The position numbers and the translations under genes were made by a program. The notes under the pieces were generated by a model. It ran no database searches and was not told the DNA's origin. It worked only from the letters and a program-made list of their open reading frames with translations. A DNA stretch of 64,000 bases from an uncultured Nostocoides sp. (GTDB lineage: Bacteria; Actinomycetota; Actinomycetes; Actinomycetales; Dermatophilaceae), in the NCBI GenBank assembly GCA_937873315.1, contig CALMQX010000035.1, positions 1-64,000 on the forward strand. The letters run 5' to 3'. Within the stretch, counting starts at the first letter, position 1, and each line of letters opens with the position of its first letter. This document shows, piece after piece, positions 19,085-27,928 of this stretch.

Positions 19085-21238
19085 ATGTCGCCTTGGTCCC
19101 GCTCCACTCCCGTTCAGCTCAGGCGGCTCACCAGGGATCTGCCCCCAGACCCGGGCGTCACCCTGCGCGAGGGCGGCATCGACGTCAGTGTGTACGCCGG
19201 TCATGCGGAGCGGGTCGAGCTCTGCTTGTATGACCCGACCGGCGAGGAGACCCGCATCCCGCTGGTGGAGCGAACCCACGGCTGGTGGTTCGGCTTCATT
19301 CCGGGTGTGGGGCCAGGGCAGCGGTACGGCTTCCGCGTCTACGACTCCTGGGATCCGTCTCTGGGCCTGCGCCATAACGGCGCCAAACTGCTGCTCGACC
19401 CCTACGCCAAGGCCATCGAGGGCGAGGTCCAGTGGGGACCTGCGGTGTACGGCCACGTCGTGGACGACCGGTGGATCGGTGACGGGGAGACTCTCTCTGA
19501 GTTGGACAGCGCACCCTCCATGCCGCGCTGTGTCGTCATTGACGACCACTTCGACTGGGAGGGCGATACCGCCCTGGGACGCTCCCGTAGCGAGACCGTG
19601 ATCTACGAGGCGCACGTCAAGAACCTGACCCGCCTCCATCCCGGCATCCCCGAGGAACTGCGCGGCACCTATGCCGCTCTGGCACATCCCGTCATGCTCG
19701 ATTACCTCACCGATTTGGGTGTAACCGCCGTCGAGTTGCTGCCCATCCACGCCTTCACCCACGAGCCGGCCTTGGTCCGCCGCGGCCTGAGCAACCACTG
19801 GGGCTACAACACCCTGGGCTTCCATGCACCGCATGCGCCGTATGCCGCGGCCACCGACCCGCAAGCCGTCGTCGACGAGGTCAAGGGCATGGTCAAGCTG
19901 CTCCACCGCCGCGGCATCGAGGTCATCCTCGACGTGGTCTACAACCACACGGCCGAGCAGGATCGCACCGGGGCCATGCTCTCGTGGCGGGGCCTGGACA
20001 ATCGCGCGTACTACCGCCTCGATGAGCGCGGCGCGGATATCGACGTCACGGGATGCGGCAATACCTTGGATCTGCGCCACCCGGTGGTGTGCCGGATGGT
20101 GCTGGACTCATTGCGCCGCTGGGTGCAGGAGTATCACGTCGATGGCTTCAGGTTTGATCTCGCCGTGGCGCTCGGTCGGGGACGCGGCGATGAATACGAC
20201 CCCGACCATCCTTTCCTCGTGGCGCTGCGCACCGACCCAGTGCTCTCCCGAGTCAAACTCATTGCCGAACCCTGGGATGTCGGCATGCACGGGTGGCGCA
20301 CCGGCCAGTTCCCGCCGCCCTTCTCGGAGTGGAATGACCGCTACCGGGATGCCGTGCGCACGTTTTGGGGGCCCGACGTTCGGGCACAGAAGGAAGGTCG
20401 CCCCACCCACGGAGTCACCGAACTCGCGACCCGCCTCGCGGGTTCTCGAGACCTCTTCGGACACCGAGACCGCGGCCCGGTGGCCAGCGTCAACTTCATC
20501 ACCGCGCACGACGGGTTCACGGCCTACGACCTCACGGCATACGACCACAAGCACAACGAGGCCAATGGGGAGGATGGCCGTGATGGCAGCGACAACAACC
20601 AGTCGTGGAACCACGGTGTCGAGGGCGAGGCCGCAGATCCACTCCTGATGACCGATCGCCGGCAGACCATGCGCAATCTTCTGGGGACTTTGTTGCTCTC
20701 CACGGGAATACCGATGCTCAACGCTGGCGACGAGTTCGGTCGCACGCAGGGCGGCAACAACAATCCGTATTGCCAGGACAACGAGATCTCCTGGTTTTCC
20801 TGGGACTGGTCAGATTGGCAACGTGACCTGCACGCGACCGTACGCCACCTGATCGCGTTGCGGGGCAGCTATCCCGCTCTCAGCCAACGCACCTGGGCGC
20901 TCGGACTCGAGGTCGATGAGGACGGCTCGCTGGACATGGAGTGGTTCGGCGCGGACGGAACAGCCATGGACCACAGGTGGGCCGAACCCACCACCCGGAC
21001 CCTGCAATGGCTGATCAATGGCGCCTGGTTGGGGCAGGTTTCCGTCCTCGTCGTCCTCCATGGAGGCGCAGAATCCCTGCAGGTGCGGCTGCCCGAGGTT
21101 CCCGGGCTCACGGCATACCAGCTGCTCTGGGATAGCGCCTGGGAGCGCCCTCAGGACGAGGGACCCGCGGAACCACCCGGTGAGATAGAGATGGCGGCGC
21201 ACAGCATTCGCCTGTACGCCGCCATCGACCCGACCTAA
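19085..21238 (+). CDS. glgX: Glycogen debranching enzyme GlgX (isoamylase type), copy 1
   Basis: A 717-residue GH13 enzyme that cleaves alpha-1,6 branches in glycogen trimmed by phosphorylase. An N-terminal CBM48-like region (ERVELCLYDPTGEE) precedes the barrel. Barrel motifs: VILDVVYNHTAEQ, GFRFDLAVALGR with the nucleophile Asp, LIAEPWDVGMHG with the acid/base Glu, and FITAHDGFTAYDL. The late sequence GDEFGRTQGGNNNPYCQDN is diagnostic of GlgX. The start is at an apparently leaderless ATG. A second, diverged GlgX lies at 49371-51497, so two branch specificities or expression programmes may exist. The TAA stop is in the loop of a terminator hairpin. Confidence 0.92.
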   Translation: MSPWSRSTPVQLRRLTRDLPPDPGVTLREGGIDVSVYAGHAERVELCLYDPTGEETRIPLVERTHGWWFGFIPGVGPGQRYGFRVYDSWDPSLGLRHNGAKLLLDPYAKAIEGEVQWGPAVYGHVVDDRWIGDGETLSELDSAPSMPRCVVIDDHFDWEGDTALGRSRSETVIYEAHVKNLTRLHPGIPEELRGTYAALAHPVMLDYLTDLGVTAVELLPIHAFTHEPALVRRGLSNHWGYNTLGFHAPHAPYAAATDPQAVVDEVKGMVKLLHRRGIEVILDVVYNHTAEQDRTGAMLSWRGLDNRAYYRLDERGADIDVTGCGNTLDLRHPVVCRMVLDSLRRWVQEYHVDGFRFDLAVALGRGRGDEYDPDHPFLVALRTDPVLSRVKLIAEPWDVGMHGWRTGQFPPPFSEWNDRYRDAVRTFWGPDVRAQKEGRPTHGVTELATRLAGSRDLFGHRDRGPVASVNFITAHDGFTAYDLTAYDHKHNEANGEDGRDGSDNNQSWNHGVEGEAADPLLMTDRRQTMRNLLGTLLLSTGIPMLNAGDEFGRTQGGNNNPYCQDNEISWFSWDWSDWQRDLHATVRHLIALRGSYPALSQRTWALGLEVDEDGSLDMEWFGADGTAMDHRWAEPTTRTLQWLINGAWLGQVSVLVVLHGGAESLQVRLPEVPGLTAYQLLWDSAWERPQDEGPAEPPGEIEMAAHSIRLYAAIDPT

Positions 21239-21246
21239 GTCGGGTC
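21227..21246. terminator. Hairpin with the glgX stop codon in its loop
   Basis: GACCCGAC (21227-21234), loop CTAA (21235-21238) and GTCGGGTC (21239-21246): a perfect 8-bp stem. The TAA stop of glgX is in the loop, so the stem is partly coding. It sits between convergent genes and could act both ways. Confidence 0.6.
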
Positions 21247-21249
21247 CGC

Positions 21250-22593
21250 TCAGACCTCGTGCAAGGCAGGGTTTGGCACGAGTAGGCCTGGCGTCCCTTC
21301 TGGCACCCGGGCAGCGATGTCGACCGCAATGACCGGGACACAGTCCTCGGGGTCCAGTTCCACGTCGATGACCAGATCGCCCAGGGCGTCGAGGACCTGG
21401 CGTTGGATGTCGACGATATTGGCGCTGGTGACGAATGGCAGGTCTCGACCGGAGCCGAGGATGCTGACTCGTTCGATCCGGCGCACCGGCAGATCGCGCA
21501 GGCGCAGAATGCTGCCCGGTTCGAAGGTCAGGTAGATGAACAGACGCGAACTGCCGTCCTCCTCAACTCGCCGAGCGCTGGGCAGGCGACACTGCCAAGG
21601 CCGCAGTCCGCTCGAGAGGCCTTGCAGCGCTTCGCCATTCGCTCCGATCCAGCGCCCAAGGGCGGCCAGCCGCTCCTCCGCCTCCGGCGGGAATGCGCCA
21701 TTGCCCATCGGGCCAACCGACAGCAGCAAGTTGCCTCCGGTGGACACCGTCTCGACCAAGGATTCGATGAGTTGATGAGGGGACTTCCACGCCTGGTCCT
21801 CGGCAACCCATCCCCATGAGTCATTCATGGTCATGCACTGCTCCCAGGGACCATCTGGTGCGGACTCGGGCAGTTGCTGCTCCGGGGTCCGGAAGTCACC
21901 GAAGCCTACGCAACGGTCATTGACGATCGTGGCCGGGGACACAGCGCGGATGTGCTCTCGGATCTGCCCGAAGTCCCACTCATCCCGCGAGTGCTCAAAC
22001 TCACCGTCCAGCCACATGATGTCGATGTGGCCGAACTTCGTCAGCAACTCGGTGAGTTGATTGAGGAGGTAGGTGCGGAAGGCATCCCAGGTCTCCGGCT
22101 GACGCGGGTAGACCCCCAGCTCGTAGGGCTTGCGGATATTGTCATCCGTATAGCGCGGGTAGAGCTCGCTGTACCAGTCGACAATGGAGAAGTAGAGGCC
22201 TACGCGCAGCCCGTGCCGACGTAGGGCCGAGACCACTTCGGCCACGATGTCACGCCCAAAGGGTGAGGCCTTCGTGACCGTGTAGTCGGAGAATTCCGAG
22301 TCCCACAGGGCAAAGCCGTCGTGGTGCTTGGTCATCAACACGGCATACCGAGCGCCCGCGGCCACCAGGCTACGAGCCCACTGATCGGCATCGAACTGGT
22401 CGGGGTTGAACGTACTTGGGTTGGCGAAGTACTCCTCGCACGGGACCGGCTCGCGGGGCGGGTACTGCCCCGTCACGCCACCAACCATCTGCCAAGACAT
22501 TTCCCAGCCCTGAGTGCTGCTATGCGTCCAGTTGAGGAAGATCCCCAGACCAAGGCCCCGGAACCAGGACGTGTCGGCGGTGGGCGGGGTCAT
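21250..22593 (-). CDS. Alpha-L-fucosidase (GH29)
   Basis: A 447-residue GH29 enzyme without a signal peptide, so probably cytosolic. It starts near the typical WFRGLGLGIFLNWTHSS; MTKHHDGFALWDSEFSDYTV is the family's substrate-binding block and IDIMWLDGEFEH carries the probable nucleophile Asp. It releases fucose, or a related sugar, from oligosaccharides. Its ATG overlaps the stop of the upstream permease (ATGA), making it the last gene of the solute-binding protein-permease-permease-fucosidase operon. The importer therefore probably brings in fucosylated or similar oligosaccharides (inference). LacI at 25853 is the likely regulator. Confidence 0.87.
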   Translation of the reverse strand: MTPPTADTSWFRGLGLGIFLNWTHSSTQGWEMSWQMVGGVTGQYPPREPVPCEEYFANPSTFNPDQFDADQWARSLVAAGARYAVLMTKHHDGFALWDSEFSDYTVTKASPFGRDIVAEVVSALRRHGLRVGLYFSIVDWYSELYPRYTDDNIRKPYELGVYPRQPETWDAFRTYLLNQLTELLTKFGHIDIMWLDGEFEHSRDEWDFGQIREHIRAVSPATIVNDRCVGFGDFRTPEQQLPESAPDGPWEQCMTMNDSWGWVAEDQAWKSPHQLIESLVETVSTGGNLLLSVGPMGNGAFPPEAEERLAALGRWIGANGEALQGLSSGLRPWQCRLPSARRVEEDGSSRLFIYLTFEPGSILRLRDLPVRRIERVSILGSGRDLPFVTSANIVDIQRQVLDALGDLVIDVELDPEDCVPVIAVDIAARVPEGTPGLLVPNPALHEV

Positions 22594-23480
22594 TCTTTGA
22601 TACCTCCAGCGGTAAGCCCGGCTGCCATCCAGCGCAGGGCGATGATGATGAGGACGACGGCCGGAATGGCCAGCAGCACCAGGGCTGCGAAGTACTGCGC
22701 GGTCTGCTCAGGAGTCGGACCGAAGGCCGAGCGAATGGTCTGCACGGCCTGAGCCGCCGTGTTCTTCGTGGGGTCTCGCAACAGGAGCGAGGGGAAGATG
22801 AAGTCCTGGAGCGACCACATCACCGACAGGCTGGCGAGGTTGATCAGTACCGGGCGTCCAAGCGGCAGGTATACCGACCAGAACATTCGGGCATGACCAG
22901 CGCCATCGAGTTGGGCCGACTCGAAGAAGGAAGGCGGGACCGTCACGCCGAAGTTGCGCATGAGCAGGACGCCGAATGGCAGCGTGAGAGCCGCTTCGGG
23001 CAGCGCGATACCCACCAGTGAGTTGAACAGCCCCAGCTGCCCGGTGACGTAATACACCGGAACGATGAGCGCCGTCGCTGGCACGGCCAGGACGGCGATC
23101 GAGGCGTAGTACAGGACGGTGCGGCCGGCAAACTCAATCCGGGAGAACGCATAGCCCGCCAGCGCGGCAGTCGCGCACACGAAGCCGGCGTGCATGGCGG
23201 CGACGAGGAGCGAGTTGACCAGTGTCTGCGGGAGCAGGACGCCGTTGATCCGGGTGCTCAGGACAGCCCAGTAGTTGGCGAATCCGCCGACCTGGAGCGA
23301 CTTGATCAGCACGGTCACCAGCGGCAGGAGCCACCACGCGGCCATGGCAAAGAGCAGGACGTACATGATGACCGAGTCGATCCGTCGACTCCGTAAGGCC
23401 CGCAGGGGGTTGTGCTCATCCTGAGTGGGCGCCGACCCAAATCGCCATCGACGGGGCCGGGAGGGTGCGGCATCAGACAC
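22590..23480 (-). CDS. Carbohydrate ABC transporter permease (MalG type)
   Basis: A 296-residue membrane protein with six hydrophobic segments and the EAA loop in the form ESAQLDGAGHARMFWSVYLPL (near residue 190) that contacts the ATPase. The carbohydrate uptake CUT1 class is indicated by its partner genes. It overlaps the fucosidase start by four bases and the upstream permease stop by eight. No ATPase is encoded in this operon, so it must share one encoded elsewhere, as is usual for CUT1 systems in actinobacteria. Confidence 0.92.
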   Translation of the reverse strand: MSDAAPSRPRRWRFGSAPTQDEHNPLRALRSRRIDSVIMYVLLFAMAAWWLLPLVTVLIKSLQVGGFANYWAVLSTRINGVLLPQTLVNSLLVAAMHAGFVCATAALAGYAFSRIEFAGRTVLYYASIAVLAVPATALIVPVYYVTGQLGLFNSLVGIALPEAALTLPFGVLLMRNFGVTVPPSFFESAQLDGAGHARMFWSVYLPLGRPVLINLASLSVMWSLQDFIFPSLLLRDPTKNTAAQAVQTIRSAFGPTPEQTAQYFAALVLLAIPAVVLIIIALRWMAAGLTAGGIKE

Positions 23481-24369
23481 GGTCGGAGCCTTTCCGCATA
23501 AGGAACATCTGAACGGCGGACACGCCTAGAGCCACCACCAACACCAGCACGGCTGCCGCAGCGGCATACCCGACCCGGTCATTGCCCAGCGTCGAGTTGT
23601 AGATGTAGACGCCGACGATGTTCGTTCGGCCGCCGGGAGCGCCACCGGTGGAGAAGTAGATGACGTCGAAGGCGCGGAAGGAACCCAAGAGCACCGAGAG
23701 AATGACGGTGATGTGGGTGGTGCGCAGGAGCGGGAAGAGCATGAGGCGGAGGATCTGCCAGGCATTCGCGCCATCGAGCAGGGCCGCCTCGACCAAGTCG
23801 AGGTTCGCGGCCGGGATGTCTGAGGTGTAGTACATGATCGGCAGCCCCACCAGGTAGACCAGCAGGATGGCTACGGCGACATAGGCCGAGCCCGACCCGG
23901 TGAGCCAGTCCTGCTGCAGTGCATCGAGCCCGATCGCCCGCAGCATCCGGTTAAACATGCCGTCCTGGGTCTCGAGCATCTGACCAAAGACCGTCGCGAA
24001 CAGAGAAAGCGGGATCAGGGACGGAATCAGGAAGATGGCATACAGCGTCTGGCGGAAGCGCACTCCGGTGGCCAGCATGACCGAGATCACGAACCCAAAA
24101 GACAGCCCCGCCAGGATGGCCACTCCGGCCAGCAGGAAGGTATTGAGCAGGGCGGTCTGGAAGATCGGGTCGGTCAGCACTAGCCGGAAGTTCTCGAGGC
24201 CGACATCCACCGCGTTGATGAAGGTGAGGGAGACGCGCTGCTGGCTCACCTTCACCAGGAATACGAAGGAGTAAAGGTAGTAGATGCCGTAGAACACCAG
24301 TAGCGGGAGGAGGAAGAGCAGCGCGGTCAGAGCCTGACCGCGCCGCCCTCCCTTCGGCTTCTTGCTCAT
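23473..24369 (-). CDS. Carbohydrate ABC transporter permease (MalF type)
   Basis: A 298-residue permease with six membrane segments, first at LTALLFLLPLLVFYGIYYLYS. The EAA loop reads LVEAALLDGANAWQILRLMLFP (near residue 205, quoted in part). The ATG at 24369 (MSKKPKGGRRG) is chosen because its first base overlaps the stop of the binding-protein gene as TGATG; the frame stays open nine codons further upstream. It forms the transmembrane pair with the following MalG-type subunit. Confidence 0.92.
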   Translation of the reverse strand: MSKKPKGGRRGQALTALLFLLPLLVFYGIYYLYSFVFLVKVSQQRVSLTFINAVDVGLENFRLVLTDPIFQTALLNTFLLAGVAILAGLSFGFVISVMLATGVRFRQTLYAIFLIPSLIPLSLFATVFGQMLETQDGMFNRMLRAIGLDALQQDWLTGSGSAYVAVAILLVYLVGLPIMYYTSDIPAANLDLVEAALLDGANAWQILRLMLFPLLRTTHITVILSVLLGSFRAFDVIYFSTGGAPGGRTNIVGVYIYNSTLGNDRVGYAAAAAVLVLVVALGVSAVQMFLMRKGSDRV

Positions 24370-25715
24370 CAGTGGGGGTAACGCCCAGAGGTCCACTGCT
24401 TTTGCATCTCGTCGGCAGCCTCCTGCGGAGTCTTCTTGCCGTTGAGGACATCGAGGATGGCGTTGCCCTCGACGTTGTTCAAGAAGTCCTGGTTGCTATC
24501 GCGGTTCGATCCGGCGTTGTTGATCAATCCGGCAATCGTGGCGAAGCCCTTCTGCGCCGCATCCGAGCTAAGCACGTCAGCACCCGGCGCGAAGCCCTTC
24601 TTCGAGGGCGAGAGCACCAGATCGGGGGCCCAGAGGGCGACGCCGTCACCGATGGTCATGTACGAGATGAAGTCGGCTGCTGCAGCGACATTCTTCGAGC
24701 TCTTGGGGATGGCCAAACCACCCTCGGCGAAGGCCCGCATGGCCTGCGTCCCTCCGGAGCGGATGACCGGAAGGCCCATCGCACCCACGTCGGCCAGGTT
24801 GATCTTGTTGGCCTCGCGATAGGTCTTGGAGAGCAGCGAGTTCTGCCAGGACCCATCGAGGTAGAAGGCAGCCTTGCCCGAGGTGAACACCTCCGTGGGC
24901 CGCGGCGACATCAGCGACAACGTCGCCTTGTCAACCGCACCCGAGGTGAACAGCTCCTTGTATGCCGCGAGGGCGTCCACCATGGCGGGGTCATTCCACG
25001 CGCCGCCACCCTTGAGGATGTCATCCGAGAGGGTGGGGTGGGTCTGACCGGCGATGGTGAACAGCATCTCCTCCTGCCACCACGCATCGCCGGCGAAGAC
25101 CACCGGCTGGATCGAAGCGTCTGACGCCTTGATCTTCTTGGCTGCTGCAGCCAGGTCCGCTACGGTCTGCGGCACCTCAACGCCTGCCTTGGCCAGGATG
25201 GCCGGGTTGTAGTACATCGCGGCGCTGCCGATGGAGCCCATCGGGATGTCGTAGAGGACACCATCCTTGGAGATCTTCTGGGCCTGCTCGAGCGGCTTGG
25301 CCTCAAGCTGGTTGCGCCAGTCCTTGGGGAGGTACTGCTCCCACTCGGAGACCGGACGCAGCTGGGTGTTGACCGTGTTCGTCATGGCCGAGACCTGGAC
25401 ACCGACGATGTCGAGCGCCTCACCGCCGTTGAGCGCAAGTGGGAGCTGCTTCTGATAGTCGGCAGCCTCGTGCTCAGTGAGCTGGATGGTCACATTGGGG
25501 TGCGCCTTCTGGTAGGCGTCGATGACCTTCTTCAGGCTGGCCTCGGCGGGGAACCACGTCCAGTACTTGAGGGTCACCGGGGCGGCCGAATCCACTGGTG
25601 ACTGGGAAGCAGCGGTCGCACCGCCCACTCCACCGGAATCTCCACAGGCGGCCAGGGACAGGGCCGCGGCGGCTGCCACACCAAAGGCGGCAACCCGGGT
25701 CTTGAAGGGGAACAA
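24369..25715 (-). CDS. ABC transporter extracellular sugar-binding lipoprotein
   Basis: A 448-residue family 1 solute-binding protein. The N-terminus has KTR, a hydrophobic stretch and the lipobox LAAC with the lipidated Cys at about residue 24. The body has the usual CUT1 features (LKYWTWFPAEASLKKVIDAY; AAFYLDGSWQ). It captures an oligosaccharide outside the cell for the two following permeases. The start codon is TTG at 25713-25715, supported by AAGGAG six bases upstream and by the need for a positively charged signal n-region. It is transcribed divergently from lacI, with operator-like palindromes between. Confidence 0.92.
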   Translation of the reverse strand: MFPFKTRVAAFGVAAAAALSLAACGDSGGVGGATAASQSPVDSAAPVTLKYWTWFPAEASLKKVIDAYQKAHPNVTIQLTEHEAADYQKQLPLALNGGEALDIVGVQVSAMTNTVNTQLRPVSEWEQYLPKDWRNQLEAKPLEQAQKISKDGVLYDIPMGSIGSAAMYYNPAILAKAGVEVPQTVADLAAAAKKIKASDASIQPVVFAGDAWWQEEMLFTIAGQTHPTLSDDILKGGGAWNDPAMVDALAAYKELFTSGAVDKATLSLMSPRPTEVFTSGKAAFYLDGSWQNSLLSKTYREANKINLADVGAMGLPVIRSGGTQAMRAFAEGGLAIPKSSKNVAAAADFISYMTIGDGVALWAPDLVLSPSKKGFAPGADVLSSDAAQKGFATIAGLINNAGSNRDSNQDFLNNVEGNAILDVLNGKKTPQEAADEMQKQWTSGRYPH

Positions 25716-25737
25716 ATGAGGCTCCTTAACGGAAGAG

Positions 25738-25751
25738 TGACATCCATGTCA
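25738..25751. promoter_or_regulatory. Perfect palindrome TGACAT-CC-ATGTCA in the lacI / sugar operon gap
   Basis: TGACAT (25738-25743) and ATGTCA (25746-25751) form a perfect inverted repeat with a 2-base spacer, about 23 bases upstream of the binding protein TTG start. It may be a second operator, or part of the promoter control of the sugar operon. The assignment is an inference. Confidence 0.4.
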
Positions 25752-25764
25752 GCTCATCGAGGGT

Positions 25765-25782
25765 GATGGTACGCGTGCCATC
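25765..25782. promoter_or_regulatory. LacI-type operator
   Basis: GATGGTACGCGTGCCATC is an 18-base palindrome centred on CG with 8 of 9 pairs matching. A central CpG flanked by symmetric arms is the hallmark of LacI/GalR-family sites. It lies between the divergent sugar operon (start 25715) and the LacI gene (start 25853), so the regulator probably controls both directions. Confidence 0.65.
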
Positions 25783-25852
25783 TGGGATGACAGTAGACTG
25801 ATTCCGTTCCAGTTCGCAAGGGGTTTCGTACAACCAATGGAGGACGGCTTTC

Positions 25853-26893
25853 GTGGCCACGATTCGTGAAGTAGCCAGGCGCGCAGGGGTGTCGCCCATC
25901 ACCGTTTCCCGTGTGATCAATGATCCATCAGCCGTCGCTGAAGCCACGCGCGTGCGGGTCGAAGAGGCGATCAAAGAGCTGAAGTATGTGCCCAATATGC
26001 TGGGACAAAGCCTGCGGCACAGGCGAACTCACACTATCGGCCTGGTCATCGCGGACATTCGGAATCCCTACTACGTCCAGGTCATCCTGGCCGTCGAGGC
26101 CGTGGCTCGCGACCGGGGTTATGACGTTCTCCTGGTCAACACCGATGGTTCTGCCGACCTCGAGATGAGGCAGTTGCGCAATCTCGTCGCCCGTCAGGTG
26201 GACGGCATCATCCTTGCGCCGATCTACAACACCCCTGAGTCGGTGGATTTCGTTCAGGCACAAGGGATTCCGATCTGCGTGATGGACTATGCCATGCCCG
26301 ACAACGAGGTCGATGTGGTGCGCAGTGATACGGATACCGCCGCCACGGACCTCACGCGCTACGTGTTGAGCCTGGGGCACCGCTCGCTCATGATGATGAC
26401 TGGTCCTGAGTCGATTGTGACGGCTCGTGAGCGGGCGGCCGGCTACGCACGCGCGATCACCGAGGCAGGGTTGTCGTTGTCAGACAACCCGATTCACTAC
26501 GGGAGTTTTGACCCCTCACTGAGTCAGCAAGCTGCCGCCGCCGTGCTGACATCCCCAACTCGGCCGACGGCCATCGTGACCGCAAGCAACTTCATCGCGC
26601 TCGGCGTGGCGCACGCTGCCCGGTCCCTGGCCATCGATATTCCCAGCGAGCTCACCGTGGTCACCTTCGATGCTCCCGCCACTCAGCTTGTCTTGGAGCC
26701 CTTCTTTACCTGCGCCGAGACCCCGAGCTTCGACATCGCCGAGACGGCGGCAACGATCCTCTTCCAGCGCATCGAGTCCTCCCCCAAGGCTCGGGCACGC
26801 GAAGTGCTGCTCCGCACCACGATGTCGGTGAACCGTTCGTCGGCGGCGCCTCCTACCACCAGTGATGCCCAGACCCCTAGCGCAGTCCTCTAG
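25853..26893 (+). CDS. LacI-family transcriptional regulator
   Basis: A 346-residue repressor. Residues 1-50 are the LacI helix-turn-helix with MATIREVARRAGVSPITVSRVIN and the hinge YVPNMLGQSLRHRRTHTIG. The rest is a periplasmic-binding-protein-like sensor (LVIADIRNPYYVQV, TVVTFDAP). It presumably senses the sugar imported by the divergent ABC system and represses it in its absence. The GTG start has GGAGG 10 bases upstream. It binds, by inference, the palindrome at 25765-25782. Confidence 0.93.
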   Translation: MATIREVARRAGVSPITVSRVINDPSAVAEATRVRVEEAIKELKYVPNMLGQSLRHRRTHTIGLVIADIRNPYYVQVILAVEAVARDRGYDVLLVNTDGSADLEMRQLRNLVARQVDGIILAPIYNTPESVDFVQAQGIPICVMDYAMPDNEVDVVRSDTDTAATDLTRYVLSLGHRSLMMMTGPESIVTARERAAGYARAITEAGLSLSDNPIHYGSFDPSLSQQAAAAVLTSPTRPTAIVTASNFIALGVAHAARSLAIDIPSELTVVTFDAPATQLVLEPFFTCAETPSFDIAETAATILFQRIESSPKARAREVLLRTTMSVNRSSAAPPTTSDAQTPSAVL

Positions 26894-26968
26894 GCCGGTG
26901 ACCTGCAGCGTGCGGGCAACCGGCACCGGCTCCCACGATCGGCCCCACAAGAGGGCAATAATGAAGCC

Positions 26969-27859
26969 ATGACCACCATGGAAGCCGCCCCTACGGGCTA
27001 CGAACCGCTGGACCCAGCCATCCGCGAGCAGTACGACCGCGATGGCTTCGTCGTGATCAAGAAGGCGCTGGACGAAGAGTCCCGCGCCTATTTCGAGGGT
27101 GCTGTTGACCGGATCTATGCCGAGGAGGAGGCCGCAGGCCAGCTCCGTCCGGACAAGTCGATCCACGTCATGGGGTGGATGCACCGCGACCCACGCTTCG
27201 TGGAGCTGCTGACCTGGCCGACCACCTTCCCCTACATCTGGGGAAACATGGGCTGGAATATCTACACCCACCACAATCACATCGACGTCAACCCGCCCAA
27301 GGACGAGCCGCCCTTCTGGAACTGGCACCAGGATGGCTACCGACAGAACTCGGACGTCGACATGGACGTGCGGCCGATGTTCATGACCAAGATCTGCTAC
27401 GCCCTGACCGACCTCTCGGAGCCGGGCTATGGCAACACCAAGGTCATCCCCGGCTCGCACAAGAACAACACCCTCGCGGGTCGCCCGGAGAAGGAGGGTG
27501 ACCCGATTATTGAGCCCGAGGGCGCCGTCGAGGTGTGCCTTGAGCCCGGCGATGCGTTCATCTTTGACCGCCGCATCTGGCACTCCCGGTCGATGAACAA
27601 GTCCGAGCGCACCCGCAAGCTCATGTTCATCGGCTACACCTACCGATGGATTCGGCCGCTCGACGAGGCTGTCGCCGACCAGTCCAGCGAATGGTTCGCC
27701 GGCCTGTCGCCGCTGCAGAAGCAGCTCCTCGGCTACGGCCCCGACCACGCGTCATTCTGGGGCATCAAGCAGAGCGGCTGGATCGACTACGAGATTCCCC
27801 TCGCTGCTGAGCTCAAGGAACGCGGCCTGCTCGACCGCAGCATTCCTTACCTGCGCTGA
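26969..27859 (+). CDS. Phytanoyl-CoA dioxygenase (PhyH) family Fe(II)/2-oxoglutarate oxygenase
   Basis: A 296-residue oxygenase. The iron triad is visible as WHQDGY (His120, Asp122) and IWHSRS (His205), with KVIPGSHKNN between them; a downstream Arg in SERTRKLMFIG fits 2-oxoglutarate binding. The family hydroxylates diverse substrates, so the true substrate is unknown. It follows lacI by 75 bases on the same strand but may be independent. A large hairpin follows its stop. It could belong to the sugar regulon (modifying an imported compound) or be unrelated. Confidence 0.85.
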   Translation: MTTMEAAPTGYEPLDPAIREQYDRDGFVVIKKALDEESRAYFEGAVDRIYAEEEAAGQLRPDKSIHVMGWMHRDPRFVELLTWPTTFPYIWGNMGWNIYTHHNHIDVNPPKDEPPFWNWHQDGYRQNSDVDMDVRPMFMTKICYALTDLSEPGYGNTKVIPGSHKNNTLAGRPEKEGDPIIEPEGAVEVCLEPGDAFIFDRRIWHSRSMNKSERTRKLMFIGYTYRWIRPLDEAVADQSSEWFAGLSPLQKQLLGYGPDHASFWGIKQSGWIDYEIPLAAELKERGLLDRSIPYLR

Positions 27860-27870
27860 GCGCCGAACGA

Positions 27871-27927
27871 CGCCACGGTCGAGGTGAGCGCGCCGGATGC
27901 ACCGGCGTGGCCACCTCGACCATGGCG
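27871..27927. terminator. Large bidirectional terminator between PhyH gene and glgP
   Basis: Arms 27871-27886 and 27912-27927 are 16 bases each with one mismatch, and an inner stem CGCCGG (27891-27896) / CCGGCG (27902-27907) closes on ATGCA. It fills the gap between two convergent genes and so probably ends both transcripts. Confidence 0.8.
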
Positions 27928-27928
27928 T

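Noticed and set aside
26516-27748. 410-codon minus-strand ORF opposite lacI and the PhyH gene
   Set aside because: Antisense shadow in high-G+C DNA; both plus-strand genes have clear families.
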